DNA from: Kitasatospora sp. NBC_00458
GTDB taxonomy: Bacteria; Actinomycetota; Actinomycetes; Streptomycetales; Streptomycetaceae
Assembly: GCF_036013975.1 (NCBI RefSeq)
Contig: NZ_CP107904.1
Span: 7,721,001 to 7,785,000 of the forward strand
DNA length: 64,000 nucleotides
Direction: 5' to 3'
Numbering within the stretch: position 1 is the first letter of the stretch; each line of letters starts with the position of its first letter. The notes below the pieces were generated by a model. The model ran no database searches. It was not told where the DNA came from and saw nothing but the letters and a program-made list of their open reading frames with translations. This document shows positions 20,087 through 29,026 of this stretch, in pieces. The position numbers and the translations under genes are program-made.

Positions 20087-20457
20087 GTGTACCCTCGCTT
20101 CGCTCTGCGATCCTCCCCGTGACACGGTGCCGCCGGTCTGCCGTCGGGCGCTGCCGCGGTGGTCGGATTCTGTCCGGCGCCGGGCCAGGTGTGGACCGGC
20201 ACTCAAGTGGGTAGGACAGCAGGTCCTTCCACGCTGGTTCCCAGTGTCGGCATCCGGGGACGCGCGCGCAGCGATTTCGTGACATGCGCCACAACCCCCG
20301 GGCAGAGATCACCCGTTCGGGTGGATTCGGCGTGCGGCCGGTTCCAGGTGGGCCATCCGGCGCCCGGCCCGGACGGGCCATGCCGAATGGCCCGCCCGGG
20401 CGATGACCGGGCGGGTCGGGGTGCGAGCGGGCGGTGCGCCGGGTGGGGCGCCCGACC
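20087..20457. other. Intergenic region without a recognised gene
   Basis: The 371 nt between the DUF5999 gene and the next minus-strand gene hold no frame with protein-like composition. Short GC-rich inverted repeats (for example around 20370-20420, GGCCCGCCCGGGCGATG) could terminate the upstream minus-strand gene. The promoter for DUF5999 must lie here, but no clear -10/-35 pair is seen. Confidence 0.5.
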
Positions 20458-21030
20458 TCAGGGCGAGCCGAGCAGCAGCGGTCGGCCGATCGGCGTCCGG
20501 GCCAGCAGCGGCAGCAGCTCGGCGGCCGGGTGGGCGCGGTGCGCGGTGACCCCGAGCGGCGCCGGTGCCAGCGGGATCAGCAGGTCCGAGCCTGTGTCGC
20601 CGTCCGGACCGTGCAGCCACAGGGCCGTCGCGTACTGGCCGGGGAAGGTCAGCAGCCGGGGCTGCCGCCGGGCCCTGGAGGACTGCGCGAGCTGCCAGGC
20701 CTGGCGCAGCGCCCGGACCGTCGAGTCCAGGTAGGGACCGGCGGTGAAGTGCGAGAAGGTGTGGCCCTCGGCCCCCTGCACCACCTCGGCCGCGGCGGCC
20801 ACCTCGGCGCCGTCCTTGATCAGGAAGCGCCACCCCGTCCGCCGGGCGGCGGCGAGGTCGGCGCGCGGCCCGTCCAGGACGTGGACGGCGAGCGGATGCG
20901 CGGGGAGCAGTGCTCCGGTCGGATGGCGGAGCGCGGCGGCGGCGGGCTGGCGCAGCGCGGTCTCGGAGTCGAGTGCGGCGAGGACGGCGCGGAGCGCGCT
21001 GGGCGGGGGCTGGGGGGTCTGCAGAGTCAT
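20458..21030 (-). CDS. Hypothetical protein conserved near gcvP in streptomycetes
   Basis: A 190-residue soluble protein with no domain I recognise. It starts MTLQTPQPPPSALRAVLAAL and contains GWRFLIKDGAEVAAAAEVVQ, HTFSHFTAGPYLDS and PRLLTFPGQYATALWLHG, giving a mixed alpha/beta impression. There is no signal peptide or membrane segment. ATG 21030 is preceded by GGAGAGG at about 10 nt. Longer open frames upstream run through the divergent promoter region and are not used. The occurrence near gcvP is from memory of streptomycete gene order and was not checked. Confidence 0.7.
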   Translation of the reverse strand: MTLQTPQPPPSALRAVLAALDSETALRQPAAAALRHPTGALLPAHPLAVHVLDGPRADLAAARRTGWRFLIKDGAEVAAAAEVVQGAEGHTFSHFTAGPYLDSTVRALRQAWQLAQSSRARRQPRLLTFPGQYATALWLHGPDGDTGSDLLIPLAPAPLGVTAHRAHPAAELLPLLARTPIGRPLLLGSP

Positions 21031-21398
21031 GGCAAGGTCGCCTCTCCGTGCGAGATCGGCGTGCGAGTGCGGCATACCGGCATGGCATGGTGCGTCGACG
21101 GTGACGGAACCTGGGCCTTGTCCGGTTGGGCAGGATCGCGGTGCCGGCGCGGCCGCCGTCGACTGGTGGTCTCGGGCTGAAAGCGGGCCGGGCCGTGGGG
21201 CAGTGCGAATTCTACTCGAACAGGTGCGCAGGGTGACCTGTTTATCACAGGCGGTGGCGCCGAGCAAGTCGGCAGATTAGCTGAAACGGCATCAGTTCCC
21301 TTGCATTGCAAGCCGATCGAAGCGTTCGGGTATCGATCTTCCGGGTGGGCATGATGCTTGCACGGTCGGTCGGCCGGCCGGCTCAGGAGGAGGGGATC
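21031..21398. other. Divergent promoter region
   Basis: The 368 nt between the two divergent genes are less GC-rich than their surroundings around 21230-21320. They contain no protein-like frame. Promoters for both genes must lie here; I cannot assign -10/-35 pairs with confidence. The run AGGTGCGCAGGGTGACCTG (21221-21239) has the imperfect arms AGGT and ACCT and could be an operator half-site. Confidence 0.4.
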
Positions 21399-22904
21399 AT
21401 GGGCGAGAAGGTCGTGGCGACGCGGGCGGACCTGTCGGACCGGCAGCTCTACCGGCGCAAGCTGCAGTCCTGCCTCGACGTGTTCGGCCGAATGCTCCAG
21501 GAGGACAGGTTCGACCGGCCACGGGCCGTGATGGGGCTGGAGATCGAGCTCAACCTGGCCGACGAGCAGGGCCTGCCGGTGATGAACAACGGGCAGGTCC
21601 TCACCGCGATCGGCTCCAGCGACTTCCAGACCGAGCTCGGCCGGTTCAACATCGAGGTCAACATCGCGCCGCACCGGCTCTGCGGGCACGTCTTCGACGA
21701 GCTGCGCGAGGAGATCGACACCGGACTGCGCTACGCCGACCGGCGGGCCGGGGAGGCCGGGGCGCGGATCGTCATGGTCGGGATCCTGCCGACCCTGGAG
21801 CACGGCCACACCGGGCTGGACGCGATGTCCCACAACCAGCGGTACAGCCTGCTCAGCGACCAGATCCTGGCCGCCCGGGGCGAGGAGATCACGCTGGACA
21901 TCGAGGGGGTCGAGCACCTCCAGCTGGAGTCCATCACGATGGTGGCCGAGGCGGCCGCCACCTCGCTCCAGCTGCACCTGCAGGTGACGCCCGAGCGGTT
22001 CTCCTCGGTCTGGAACGCCGCCCAGGCGATCTGCGGTCCCCAGCTCGCGCTCGGTGCCAACTCGCCGTTCCTGTTCGGCCGGGAGCTGTGGCGGGAGACC
22101 AGGCCGGTGCTCTTCCAGCAGGCCTGCGACACCCGTTCGGCGGAGCTCAAGGCACAGGGGGTGCGCCCCATCACCTGGTTCGGCGAGCGCTGGGTCGACT
22201 CGGCGTACGACCTGTTCGAGGAGAACCTGCGGTACTTCCCGGCGCTGCTGCCGATCTGCGACGACGAGGACCCGGTGAAGGTGCTCGGTTCCGGCGGCGT
22301 GCCCCGGCTCGCCGAGATGCGGCTGCACAACGGCACCATCTACCGCTGGAACCGCCCGGTGTACGACGTCAGCGGCGGGGTGCCGCACCTGCGGGTGGAG
22401 AACCGGGCGCTGCCGGCCGGGCCCACGGTCGCCGACACGCTCGCCAACGCGGCGTTCTACTACGGCGTGGTCCGGGTGCTGGCCGAGCAGTCGCGGCCGA
22501 TCTGGACCAGGCTGCCGTTCGAACGGGCCGACGAGAACTTCCGGCAGGCGGCCCGCTACGGCGTCGACGCGGTCTTCCAGTGGCCGCGGCACGGCCGGGC
22601 CGGACGCGGCAGCGCGCTGACCGCGGTGCCCGCGGTCGACCTGGTGCTGGGCGAACTGCTGCCGATGGCCCACCAGGGACTGGACGCCTGGGGCGTGGAG
22701 CCGGCCGACCGGGACCGCTACCTCGGCATCATCGAGCAGCGCTGCCTGCGCCGGACCAACGGCGCCGCCTGGCAGAGCGCGACCTTCCACCGGCTGCGCG
22801 AGCAGTACGGGATGGACCGGCCGGCGGCGCTGGCGGCGATGACCCGGCGGTACATGGAGTACTCGCGCGGAGGGGAGCCGGTGCACACCTGGCCGGTGGG
22901 GTAG
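21399..22904 (+). CDS. Glutamate-cysteine ligase-like protein (GCS2 superfamily)
   Basis: A 501-residue soluble protein of the GCS2-like carboxylate-amine ligase superfamily. The MGLEIELNLAD stretch (about 46-56) carries the acidic metal/ATP residues. Further conserved-looking stretches are QTELGRFNIEVNIAP, LQLHLQVTPERF, GANSPFLFGRELWRETRP and NGTIYRWNRPVYD. The family joins Glu to an amine or Cys with ATP. The substrate here is unknown: streptomycetes make mycothiol, not glutathione, though ergothioneine synthesis uses a related EgtA. ATG 21399 follows AGGAGGAGGGG. Confidence 0.85.
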   Translation: MGEKVVATRADLSDRQLYRRKLQSCLDVFGRMLQEDRFDRPRAVMGLEIELNLADEQGLPVMNNGQVLTAIGSSDFQTELGRFNIEVNIAPHRLCGHVFDELREEIDTGLRYADRRAGEAGARIVMVGILPTLEHGHTGLDAMSHNQRYSLLSDQILAARGEEITLDIEGVEHLQLESITMVAEAAATSLQLHLQVTPERFSSVWNAAQAICGPQLALGANSPFLFGRELWRETRPVLFQQACDTRSAELKAQGVRPITWFGERWVDSAYDLFEENLRYFPALLPICDDEDPVKVLGSGGVPRLAEMRLHNGTIYRWNRPVYDVSGGVPHLRVENRALPAGPTVADTLANAAFYYGVVRVLAEQSRPIWTRLPFERADENFRQAARYGVDAVFQWPRHGRAGRGSALTAVPAVDLVLGELLPMAHQGLDAWGVEPADRDRYLGIIEQRCLRRTNGAAWQSATFHRLREQYGMDRPAALAAMTRRYMEYSRGGEPVHTWPVG

Positions 22905-23053
22905 GGCCGGTCCCGGTGCCCCCGGTGCCCCCGGCTGGTCTCGGGCCGGTCCACCGGGGGTGCCCGGGACGCGCTGTGGAAGGATGACCGCTCCGGTGGT
23001 CGGCCGACGGCCGGAGCGACGCCCGTCCGCCGCCGTCCGTGCTGGAGCACCTG

Positions 23054-23842
23054 GTGACCACCGTCCCGACCGAACCGGAGACCGCGAAGCCCACCCGCCG
23101 GCTGCTCGGGGTCGAGCTGCTGACCGTCCTCGGCCTCTCGCTCGGGGCCAGCGGCATCGGTGCGCTGATCAGCTTCGCGGGTTCGCTCACCGAACCGCTC
23201 AACCTGGGCCGGCAGGTCGCCACGCTGAACGGCTCGCGCGCCCCCGGCCGGCCCTGGCTGGACCTGCTCTGGCAGCTGTACTACGTCGGCCGCGGTCTGA
23301 TGCCGGTCGTGCTGGTGGGCTACCTGCTGGTCCGCGAGGGCGTGGCGCTGCGGGTGCTCGGCTTCGACCTCGGGCAGAAGCTGCGCGACCTCGGCCGGGG
23401 TACGGCGGTCGCGGCCGCGATCGGCGGTTCGGGACTGGTGCTGTACCTCGCCTCGCAGGCGGCCGGCTACAACCTGACGGTCGCGCCGTCCGGGCTGCCG
23501 GACGTGTGGTGGCGGATCCCGGTGCTGGTCGCCTCGGCCTGGCAGAACGCGATCCTGGAGGAGGTCGTCGTCCTCGGCTACCTGCTGCGCCGGCTGGGGC
23601 AGCTGGGCTGGTCGTGGCCGGCGGCGGTGGCGGCGAGTTCGCTGCTGCGCGGCTCCTACCACCTGTACCAGGGGGTCGGCGGGCTGGTCGGCAACATCGT
23701 GATGGGGGTGGTGTTCTGCCTGCTGTACCGGCGGTGGGGGCGGGTGATGCCGCTGGTGGTGGCGCACGCGCTGATCGACACGGTGGCCTTCGTCGGGTAC
23801 GCGCTGCTGGCCGGTCACGTGAGCTGGCTGCCGACCGGGTGA
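23054..23842 (+). CDS. CPBP family intramembrane metalloprotease
   Basis: A 262-residue polytopic membrane protein of the CPBP/CAAX-protease-like (Abi) group. The EExxxxxxR/L motif is seen as ILEEVVVLGYLLRRL (about 172-186). A second motif is SLLRGSYHLYQG, and the third is HALIDT, giving the two Glu and two His residues expected at the membrane-embedded metal site. About six to eight hydrophobic segments are present. GTG 23054 has GGAG 6 nt upstream; GTG 23039 is an alternative. The substrate is unknown. It stands alone between two transcription units. Confidence 0.88.
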   Translation: MTTVPTEPETAKPTRRLLGVELLTVLGLSLGASGIGALISFAGSLTEPLNLGRQVATLNGSRAPGRPWLDLLWQLYYVGRGLMPVVLVGYLLVREGVALRVLGFDLGQKLRDLGRGTAVAAAIGGSGLVLYLASQAAGYNLTVAPSGLPDVWWRIPVLVASAWQNAILEEVVVLGYLLRRLGQLGWSWPAAVAASSLLRGSYHLYQGVGGLVGNIVMGVVFCLLYRRWGRVMPLVVAHALIDTVAFVGYALLAGHVSWLPTG

Positions 23843-23943
23843 GGCGGGGCGGTACGGGCGGGGCGGTACGGGCACGGCGCGGGTGACGGCCCGGCCGACC
23901 GGTCCGGGCGGCGGGTCCGGGTGGCGGGTCCGGGCGGCGGGGG

Positions 23944-24477
23944 TCAGCCGGCCCCGGGGCGGGCGGTCGGCAGGCGCAGGGCGCCGGGACGCGGCGGCCG
24001 GGCCAGCAGCCGGTCCACGTGGCGGCGTTCGAGGCCCTGGCCCGGGTCGATCGGCAGCAGCACGCGGTCACGGCGCCAGAGCGCGTTGCGGACCAGCCGG
24101 CCCGGGATGAGGTCGTCGACCCAGGCGAACGGCCGGCCGGCCGCGTAGCGCAGCAGCGGGGCCCACTTGCGGGCGGAGAACAGCTCCATCAGCGGGACGC
24201 GCGGGTCGCCGGGTTGCGGCGTGTAGCCGGTGAAGCGGACCACCGGCAGGTCCGGCAGGCCGACCGCCGGGGCGATGTGGGTGTTGGCGTGCTCCTCCCA
24301 CGTGGTGGCCCACACCAGTTCGTAGCTGCCGGCCAGTTCGCGCAGCCAGCTGCCGTGCCGGGCGGAGAGCAGCACCGTGTAGCCGAGCAGGGTGTGCGCG
24401 TCGAAGTCGGCCTCCGGGGCGGGACAGACCGGGTTGAGCACTCCGTCGACGTCCAGGAACAGCAGTGGCTTCGGCAT
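23944..24477 (-). CDS. HAD superfamily hydrolase
   Basis: A 177-residue soluble phosphatase-like protein. Motif I is LFLDVDGVLNP (residues about 5-15) with both catalytic aspartates; motif II is VWATTWE; the acidic motif IV is AWVDDLI. There is no cap domain of any size, so it resembles the secondary HAD domain proteins of actinobacteria with unknown substrates. ATG 24477 begins MPKPLLF directly before motif I; the upstream ATG at 24498 is possible but less likely. It follows the MFS gene start by a gap of 100 nt on the opposite side and is probably separately transcribed. Confidence 0.83.
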   Translation of the reverse strand: MPKPLLFLDVDGVLNPVCPAPEADFDAHTLLGYTVLLSARHGSWLRELAGSYELVWATTWEEHANTHIAPAVGLPDLPVVRFTGYTPQPGDPRVPLMELFSARKWAPLLRYAAGRPFAWVDDLIPGRLVRNALWRRDRVLLPIDPGQGLERRHVDRLLARPPRPGALRLPTARPGAG

Positions 24478-24577
24478 CGGGCGCCCCCCAGGTCTCACTC
24501 GTCGTCACCTGGTCGGACGAGCCCCGCCTGCCGGTGGTTGCCCGCCGAAGGGCGCATACGGGGGCGCACGGGGTGCG

Positions 24578-25891
24578 TCAGCGGGTGGGGGCGGGTTCCG
24601 TGCGCGGTGCGGCCGGGCCGTCCGCGGCGTCGTCGGCACCGCTCTCGGCGCCGGCACCGGCCGGACGCCTGGAGAGCCGGCGGACCTGGGGCTCCAGCAG
24701 CACCGCGGCGCTGAGGAGGAGGCAGAGCACGGCGCAGGCCCAGAGCGCGCCGGAGAGGCCGAGCACGACGGCGGCGGGCCCGGCCAGCGCCGTGCCGAGC
24801 GGCGCCAGCGAGAGCGAGCCGAGCTCGTCGTAGGCGGCGACCCGGGAGAACGCCTCGGCCGGGATCTCCTGCTGGAGCGCGATCATCCAGTTGACCCCGA
24901 AGACGGTGACCCCGACGCCGGAGAGGAACATCGCCGCCGCCAGCACCGGCAGCGGGGCGGACAGCGCCAGGGCCGGAGCGGGCGCGCCGAACAGGAAGAC
25001 GCCCCAGTTGCCGACCAGCAGGATCCGGCGCGGCTGCCAGCGCGCCATCAGCACGCCGGTGGCGACCAGGCCGACGCCGTAGGCCGCCATCGCGAGCCCC
25101 CAGTCGCGGGCCCCTCCGAGCCGCTCCTTCGCGACGATCGGCCCGTACACCGCCTCCACCGCGCTGATGCAGGCGACCAGGACCGAGAACTGGAGCACGA
25201 TCACCCAGAGCCAGCGGCGGGAGGCGAACTCCTGCCAGCCCTCGCGCAGGTCGCGCAGCATCCCGCCGCCCGCGGCCGGAGCGGCGGGCGGCACCGTCTC
25301 CAGGAGGAACCGCAGCGCCGCGGCGATGAGGAAGCAGCCGGAGTCCAGGGCGAGCACCCAGCCGGGACCGACCGCGGCGGTCAGCGCGCCGCCGAGCGCG
25401 GCGCCGCCGATCTGGGCGGCGTTGAGGCCCATCCGGTACACCGAGAAGGCGCGGGCGGCGTGTTCCGGCGCGACGCTCTCCAGGACCATGCCCCCGGAGG
25501 CGGGGGAGTAGAACGCGTAACCGGCGCCGCCGCCGGCGGAGAGCAGCATGAGCTGCCAGAGCGGGGCGTTCCCGGCCAGCACGACCGCGGCGAGGCCCGC
25601 CTGCGCGACGGCGCTGAAGAGGTTGGCGCCGACCATGACGTGGTGGCGCGGCAGCCGGTCCGCGACGGCGCCCCCCAGCACCAGCAGCAGCACGGTGGGC
25701 AGCAGCCGGGCGGCGGTGACGTAGCCGACCTCGGCGGTGGAGCCGCCGCCCTCCAGGACCGCGAACGCGGTGGCGATGGGGGCTCCGGCGTTGCCGAGAC
25801 CGCCGATCACGGTGGCGGCGGTCTGGATCCTGAAGTTGCGGCTCGCCCAGGCGAACCGGCGGTGTGGCGCGGGTGGGGGTTGGCTCTGCAC
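24578..25891 (-). CDS. MFS transporter (enterobactin-exporter-like, MFS_3)
   Basis: A 437-residue transporter with 12 predicted transmembrane helices and a charged, Ala-rich C-terminal tail. The N-terminal half contains the loop GGAVADRLPRHHVM (motif A-like), then GYAFYSPASGGM and RMGLNAAQIGGAALGG, typical of the group that includes the enterobactin exporter EntS and macrolide exporters. The substrate is unknown. GTG 25891 is preceded by CATGGT 6 nt away, which could be the -10 of a leaderless transcript; there is no Shine-Dalgarno. Confidence 0.85.
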   Translation of the reverse strand: MQSQPPPAPHRRFAWASRNFRIQTAATVIGGLGNAGAPIATAFAVLEGGGSTAEVGYVTAARLLPTVLLLVLGGAVADRLPRHHVMVGANLFSAVAQAGLAAVVLAGNAPLWQLMLLSAGGGAGYAFYSPASGGMVLESVAPEHAARAFSVYRMGLNAAQIGGAALGGALTAAVGPGWVLALDSGCFLIAAALRFLLETVPPAAPAAGGGMLRDLREGWQEFASRRWLWVIVLQFSVLVACISAVEAVYGPIVAKERLGGARDWGLAMAAYGVGLVATGVLMARWQPRRILLVGNWGVFLFGAPAPALALSAPLPVLAAAMFLSGVGVTVFGVNWMIALQQEIPAEAFSRVAAYDELGSLSLAPLGTALAGPAAVVLGLSGALWACAVLCLLLSAAVLLEPQVRRLSRRPAGAGAESGADDAADGPAAPRTEPAPTR

Positions 25892-25952
25892 CCGGCGACC
25901 ATGCCAGGGGGGCGGACAGCTGTCCAGGGAGTTTCGGGCCTTACCGGAGGGG

Positions 25953-26654
25953 TCAGCCGAGGTGGCCCCGGAGGAAGCTGAGGGTGCGCTGCCAGGCCGC
26001 CCGGGCCTGGAGGGGGTCGTAGGTGCCGAGCGGGTTCTCCTCGTTCATGAAGGCGTGCCCGGCCGGGTAGAAGTGGATCTCCGGACGGATGTCGGTGGCC
26101 TCGCCGATCCGGGTCGCCGCCTCGTCCACGGCCGCCATCGGGATCGACCGGTCGTGTTCGCCGAAGTGGCCGAGGACGTGCGCGGTCAGGCCCCGGTACT
26201 CGAAGTCCGGGTCGGGCGGCAGGCCGTAGAACGGCACCGCGGCGGCCACCCGGTCGCCCTCGGCGGCGGCCAGCAGGAGGGCGAAGCCGCCGCCCATGCA
26301 GAAGCCGACCACCCCGACCGCGTCGCCGACCACGCCGTCCAGGCCGAGCAGGTGGTCGACCGCGCCGCGCAGGTCCCGGACGGCCTGCTCGACCGGCAGC
26401 TCGCGCTTGAGCCGGGCGGCCTCGGCGCTGTCGTGGGTGGTGGCACCGCCGAAGAGGTCCGGCGCCAGGACGGTGAAGCCCTCGGCGGCGAACCGGTCCG
26501 CGACCCCGGCCAGGTACGGGGTGAGCCCCCACCACTCCTGGACCACCACCAGGCCGGGGCCGAGGCCCTGCGGCGGGCGGGCCAGGTACCCGTGGGCCTC
26601 GCGGCCGTTGCTCGGGAAGACGACGTTCTGCCGGGAGCCGTGCTGGTCGGGCAT
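25953..26654 (-). CDS. Dienelactone hydrolase family protein
   Basis: A 233-residue alpha/beta hydrolase. The catalytic triad is visible: nucleophile Cys in GVVGFCMGGGFALLL, the Asp region FGEHDRSIP, and His in YPAGHAFMNE; the conserved Glu is in VVVQEWWGL. This is the Cys-type dienelactone hydrolase pattern used for lactone ring opening, for instance in aromatic catabolism, though many members act on other esters. ATG 26654 has GAGAGG 5 nt upstream. It lies 53 nt downstream of the sugar porter on the same strand and may be co-transcribed with it. A longer frame continuing upstream is a shadow of that transporter. Confidence 0.9.
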   Translation of the reverse strand: MPDQHGSRQNVVFPSNGREAHGYLARPPQGLGPGLVVVQEWWGLTPYLAGVADRFAAEGFTVLAPDLFGGATTHDSAEAARLKRELPVEQAVRDLRGAVDHLLGLDGVVGDAVGVVGFCMGGGFALLLAAAEGDRVAAAVPFYGLPPDPDFEYRGLTAHVLGHFGEHDRSIPMAAVDEAATRIGEATDIRPEIHFYPAGHAFMNEENPLGTYDPLQARAAWQRTLSFLRGHLG

Positions 26655-26707
26655 GGCTTCCTCTCGGGGACGGGCCGCGCGCGGCGGCGTGGACGTCGGC
26701 GCGGGGC

Positions 26708-28120
26708 TCAGCCCATCTCCTCCAGGGCGCGGCCCTTGGTCTCCTTGATGCAGAAGGCCACGAACGGGATGGAGAGCAGGGCGAAGACCGCGTAGATGAC
26801 GTACGTCGCCGACAGGTTCCAGTCGGCGAGGTCGGGGAAGCTGACGGTGATCGCCCAGTTGGCGATCCACTGGGCGGAGGCGGCGACGGACAGGGCGAGC
26901 GCGCGGATCCGGTTCGGGAACATCTCGCCGAGCAGCACCCAGACCACCACGCCCCAGGAGAAGGCGAAGCAGAACACGAAGACGTGGGCGGCGACGAGGG
27001 CGACCGTGGCGTGGGTGTCGTCCAGGGTGGCGCTGTCGCCGGTGCCCTGCCGGAAGGAGAACGCCCAGGCGGCGGTGCCCAGCGCCACGGCCATGCCGGC
27101 GGAGCCCGCCAGGGCGAGCGGCTTGCGGCCGATCCGGTCGACCAGGGCGATCGCGACCACCGTGCCGACGACGTTGACGATCGAGGTGGAGAGGCTGATC
27201 AGCAGCGAGTTGGACTCGTTGATGCCGACCGACTGCCAGAGGAAGGAGGAGTAGTAGAAGATCACGTTGATGCCGACGAACTGCTGGAAGACGGAGGCGC
27301 CGATGCCGATCCAGACGATCGGCAGCAGCCCGAACCGGCCGCCCAGCAGGTCCTTCAGCCGCGGCTTGTGGCTGGACTCCAGCACCGCGCGGATCTCCGC
27401 GACCCGGGCGTCGAGGTCGACGGCGTCGCCCTCGACCTCGCGCAGCACCTTGCGGGCCTGCTCCTCGCGGTGGTCGGCGATCAGGTAGCGCGGGGACTCC
27501 GGGATGGCCAGCGCCATCAGCCCGTAGACGAGGGCCGGGATGGTCTCCACACCGAGCATCCACTGCCAGGCCTGGATGCCGCCCAGGTGGCCGGTGGACT
27601 CGCCGCCGGCCGCCTGGTTGAGCGCCCAGTTGGCCAGCTGGGAGACGGTGATGCCGAGCACGATCGCCAGCTGCTGGAAGGATGCCAGCCGGCCGCGGTA
27701 GGCGGTCGGGGCGACCTCGGCGATGTAGGTCGGTGCGATGACCGAGGCGATGCCGATCGCCACACCGCCGACCACCCGCCAGGTGGCCAGCACCTCGATG
27801 CTCGGCGGGAACATCGAGCCGACGCCGCTGACCGCGAAGAGGACGGCGGCCAGCAGCATGGTGCGGACCCGGCCGAGGTGGTCGGCCAGCCGCCCGGCGG
27901 CCACCGCGCCGGCCGCGGAGCCGAGCAGGGCGATGGCCACCACGAAGGCGGTCTCGCCGTTGCCCACCCCGAAGTGCTTCTGGATGCCCGTCACCGCGCC
28001 GTTGATGACCGCGCTGTCGTAGCCGAACAGGAAGCCGCCCATCGCGGCGGCCGCGGAGATGAAGACGACGTGTCCGAGGTGGGCCTCACCGGAGGCCGGA
28101 TGGGTCTGGGTACTGGACAC
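26708..28120 (-). CDS. Sugar porter family MFS transporter
   Basis: A 470-residue sugar/proton symporter of the XylE/GLUT type with 12 transmembrane helices. Signatures: GGFLFGYDSAVINGA in helix 1, DHLGRVRTM in loop 2-3, PESPRYLI after helix 6, QQFVGINVIFYYSSFL in helix 7 and DRIGRKPLAL in loop 8-9. The substrate is probably a monosaccharide. GTG 28120 was chosen because GGGGAG lies 5 nt upstream; the extra N-terminal residues of the longer frame are not family-like. It is the promoter-proximal gene of a probable two-gene unit with the hydrolase. Confidence 0.92.
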   Translation of the reverse strand: MSSTQTHPASGEAHLGHVVFISAAAAMGGFLFGYDSAVINGAVTGIQKHFGVGNGETAFVVAIALLGSAAGAVAAGRLADHLGRVRTMLLAAVLFAVSGVGSMFPPSIEVLATWRVVGGVAIGIASVIAPTYIAEVAPTAYRGRLASFQQLAIVLGITVSQLANWALNQAAGGESTGHLGGIQAWQWMLGVETIPALVYGLMALAIPESPRYLIADHREEQARKVLREVEGDAVDLDARVAEIRAVLESSHKPRLKDLLGGRFGLLPIVWIGIGASVFQQFVGINVIFYYSSFLWQSVGINESNSLLISLSTSIVNVVGTVVAIALVDRIGRKPLALAGSAGMAVALGTAAWAFSFRQGTGDSATLDDTHATVALVAAHVFVFCFAFSWGVVVWVLLGEMFPNRIRALALSVAASAQWIANWAITVSFPDLADWNLSATYVIYAVFALLSIPFVAFCIKETKGRALEEMG

Positions 28121-28268
28121 GTGCGCTCCCCGGGTGGACGGCCCGCCCCACGGCCGAGCGGGCAGGATTCGTGTCACATTCGACCAGCGGTGGTCGGGTT
28201 CCGCCCGAATTCGGGCTGATCGGGTGACTTGGCGTCAGCCCGGCTACCCCGGCACCCGGGTTCCATGC

Positions 28269-28316
28269 GGGGTGCCGGGGTGCCGGGGTGCCGGGGTGCC
28301 GGGGTGCCGGGGTGCG
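28269..28316. repeat. 9-bp tandem repeat, five copies
   Basis: Five exact head-to-tail copies of GTGCCGGGG (28272-28316), with a degenerate sixth copy after a short break near 28327-28338. It lies between the sugar porter start and the end of the PaiB-like gene, outside any coding frame. No function is evident; slippage-prone. Confidence 0.85.
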
Positions 28317-28379
28317 CGCTCGTGTCGGGGTGCCGGGGCGGGGCGTCGTGGCCGGACTGCGTGCCGGGCCGCGGCCGGA

Positions 28380-29012
28380 CTACGGCCGGGGCGTCTGGCG
28401 GCGGGCGTTGCGGCGCAGCAGCTGCGCGCGGGTGCCCGCGTCCAGGCCGGCTCCGCGTTCGGCGAGGCGGTCGGCCAGCGCGTACTGCTCGGCCGGCGGC
28501 TTCTTGTCGTCGAACTTGAACTTGGCGCGGACCTCGCGGACCGTCAGCCGCAGCCCGCGCAGGCCGGGCAGGAGCCGGCCGAACGCGCTGTCGCCGGGGA
28601 GCACCCGGGTCTGCGGGGTCTCCGGCTGGAAGTGGGCCAGCTGGCGGTTGAGGATCTCCGCCTTGCCGGCCGCGTCCTCGACGATCTCGGCGGTGGCGTG
28701 GAAGTGCACCGAGGCGTAGTAGCTGGTCGGTGTGCCGGGTTCGCCGCGCCAGTGGCCGGGGGCGAAGGCGTAGTCGTCGGTGACCGCGAGGGTGACCTCG
28801 GGGTCGTCCCGGACGGCGGCCAGCAGCGGGTTGGGGGCGGCGAGGTGGAGCAGGATCTCGCCGCGCCCGGCGTCCAGCAGGAAGTGGGTGGGGACGAGGA
28901 CGGGGCCCCGGCCGGGCCCGCCGTTGGCGGCGAGCAGGCCGAAGTCGCGCCCCTCGGCGAGCCAGGCCCGCCACTCGGCCTCGTCGCCGCGGTCCCAGGA
29001 ACGGATCAGCAC
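28380..29012 (-). CDS. PaiB-like FMN-binding negative regulator
   Basis: A 210-residue protein of the PaiB family of flavin-reductase-like split-barrel proteins. The N-terminal half shows VPTHFLLDAGRGEILLHLA, then PNPLLAAV and YYASVHF, and the C-terminal half KFKFDDKKP, matching the FMN site and dimer region of the family. In Bacillus, PaiB represses sporulation and protease genes. GTG 29012 starts 14 nt after the stop of the PPOX gene on the same strand, so the two form an operon of two split-barrel flavoproteins. Confidence 0.83.
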   Translation of the reverse strand: MLIRSWDRGDEAEWRAWLAEGRDFGLLAANGGPGRGPVLVPTHFLLDAGRGEILLHLAAPNPLLAAVRDDPEVTLAVTDDYAFAPGHWRGEPGTPTSYYASVHFHATAEIVEDAAGKAEILNRQLAHFQPETPQTRVLPGDSAFGRLLPGLRGLRLTVREVRAKFKFDDKKPPAEQYALADRLAERGAGLDAGTRAQLLRRNARRQTPRP

Positions 29013-29026
29013 CGGTGCGCCCCCCG

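Noticed and set aside
28269..28316. A possible CRISPR-like repeat array.
   Set aside because: The 9-bp units are directly adjacent with no spacers, so this is a simple tandem repeat.
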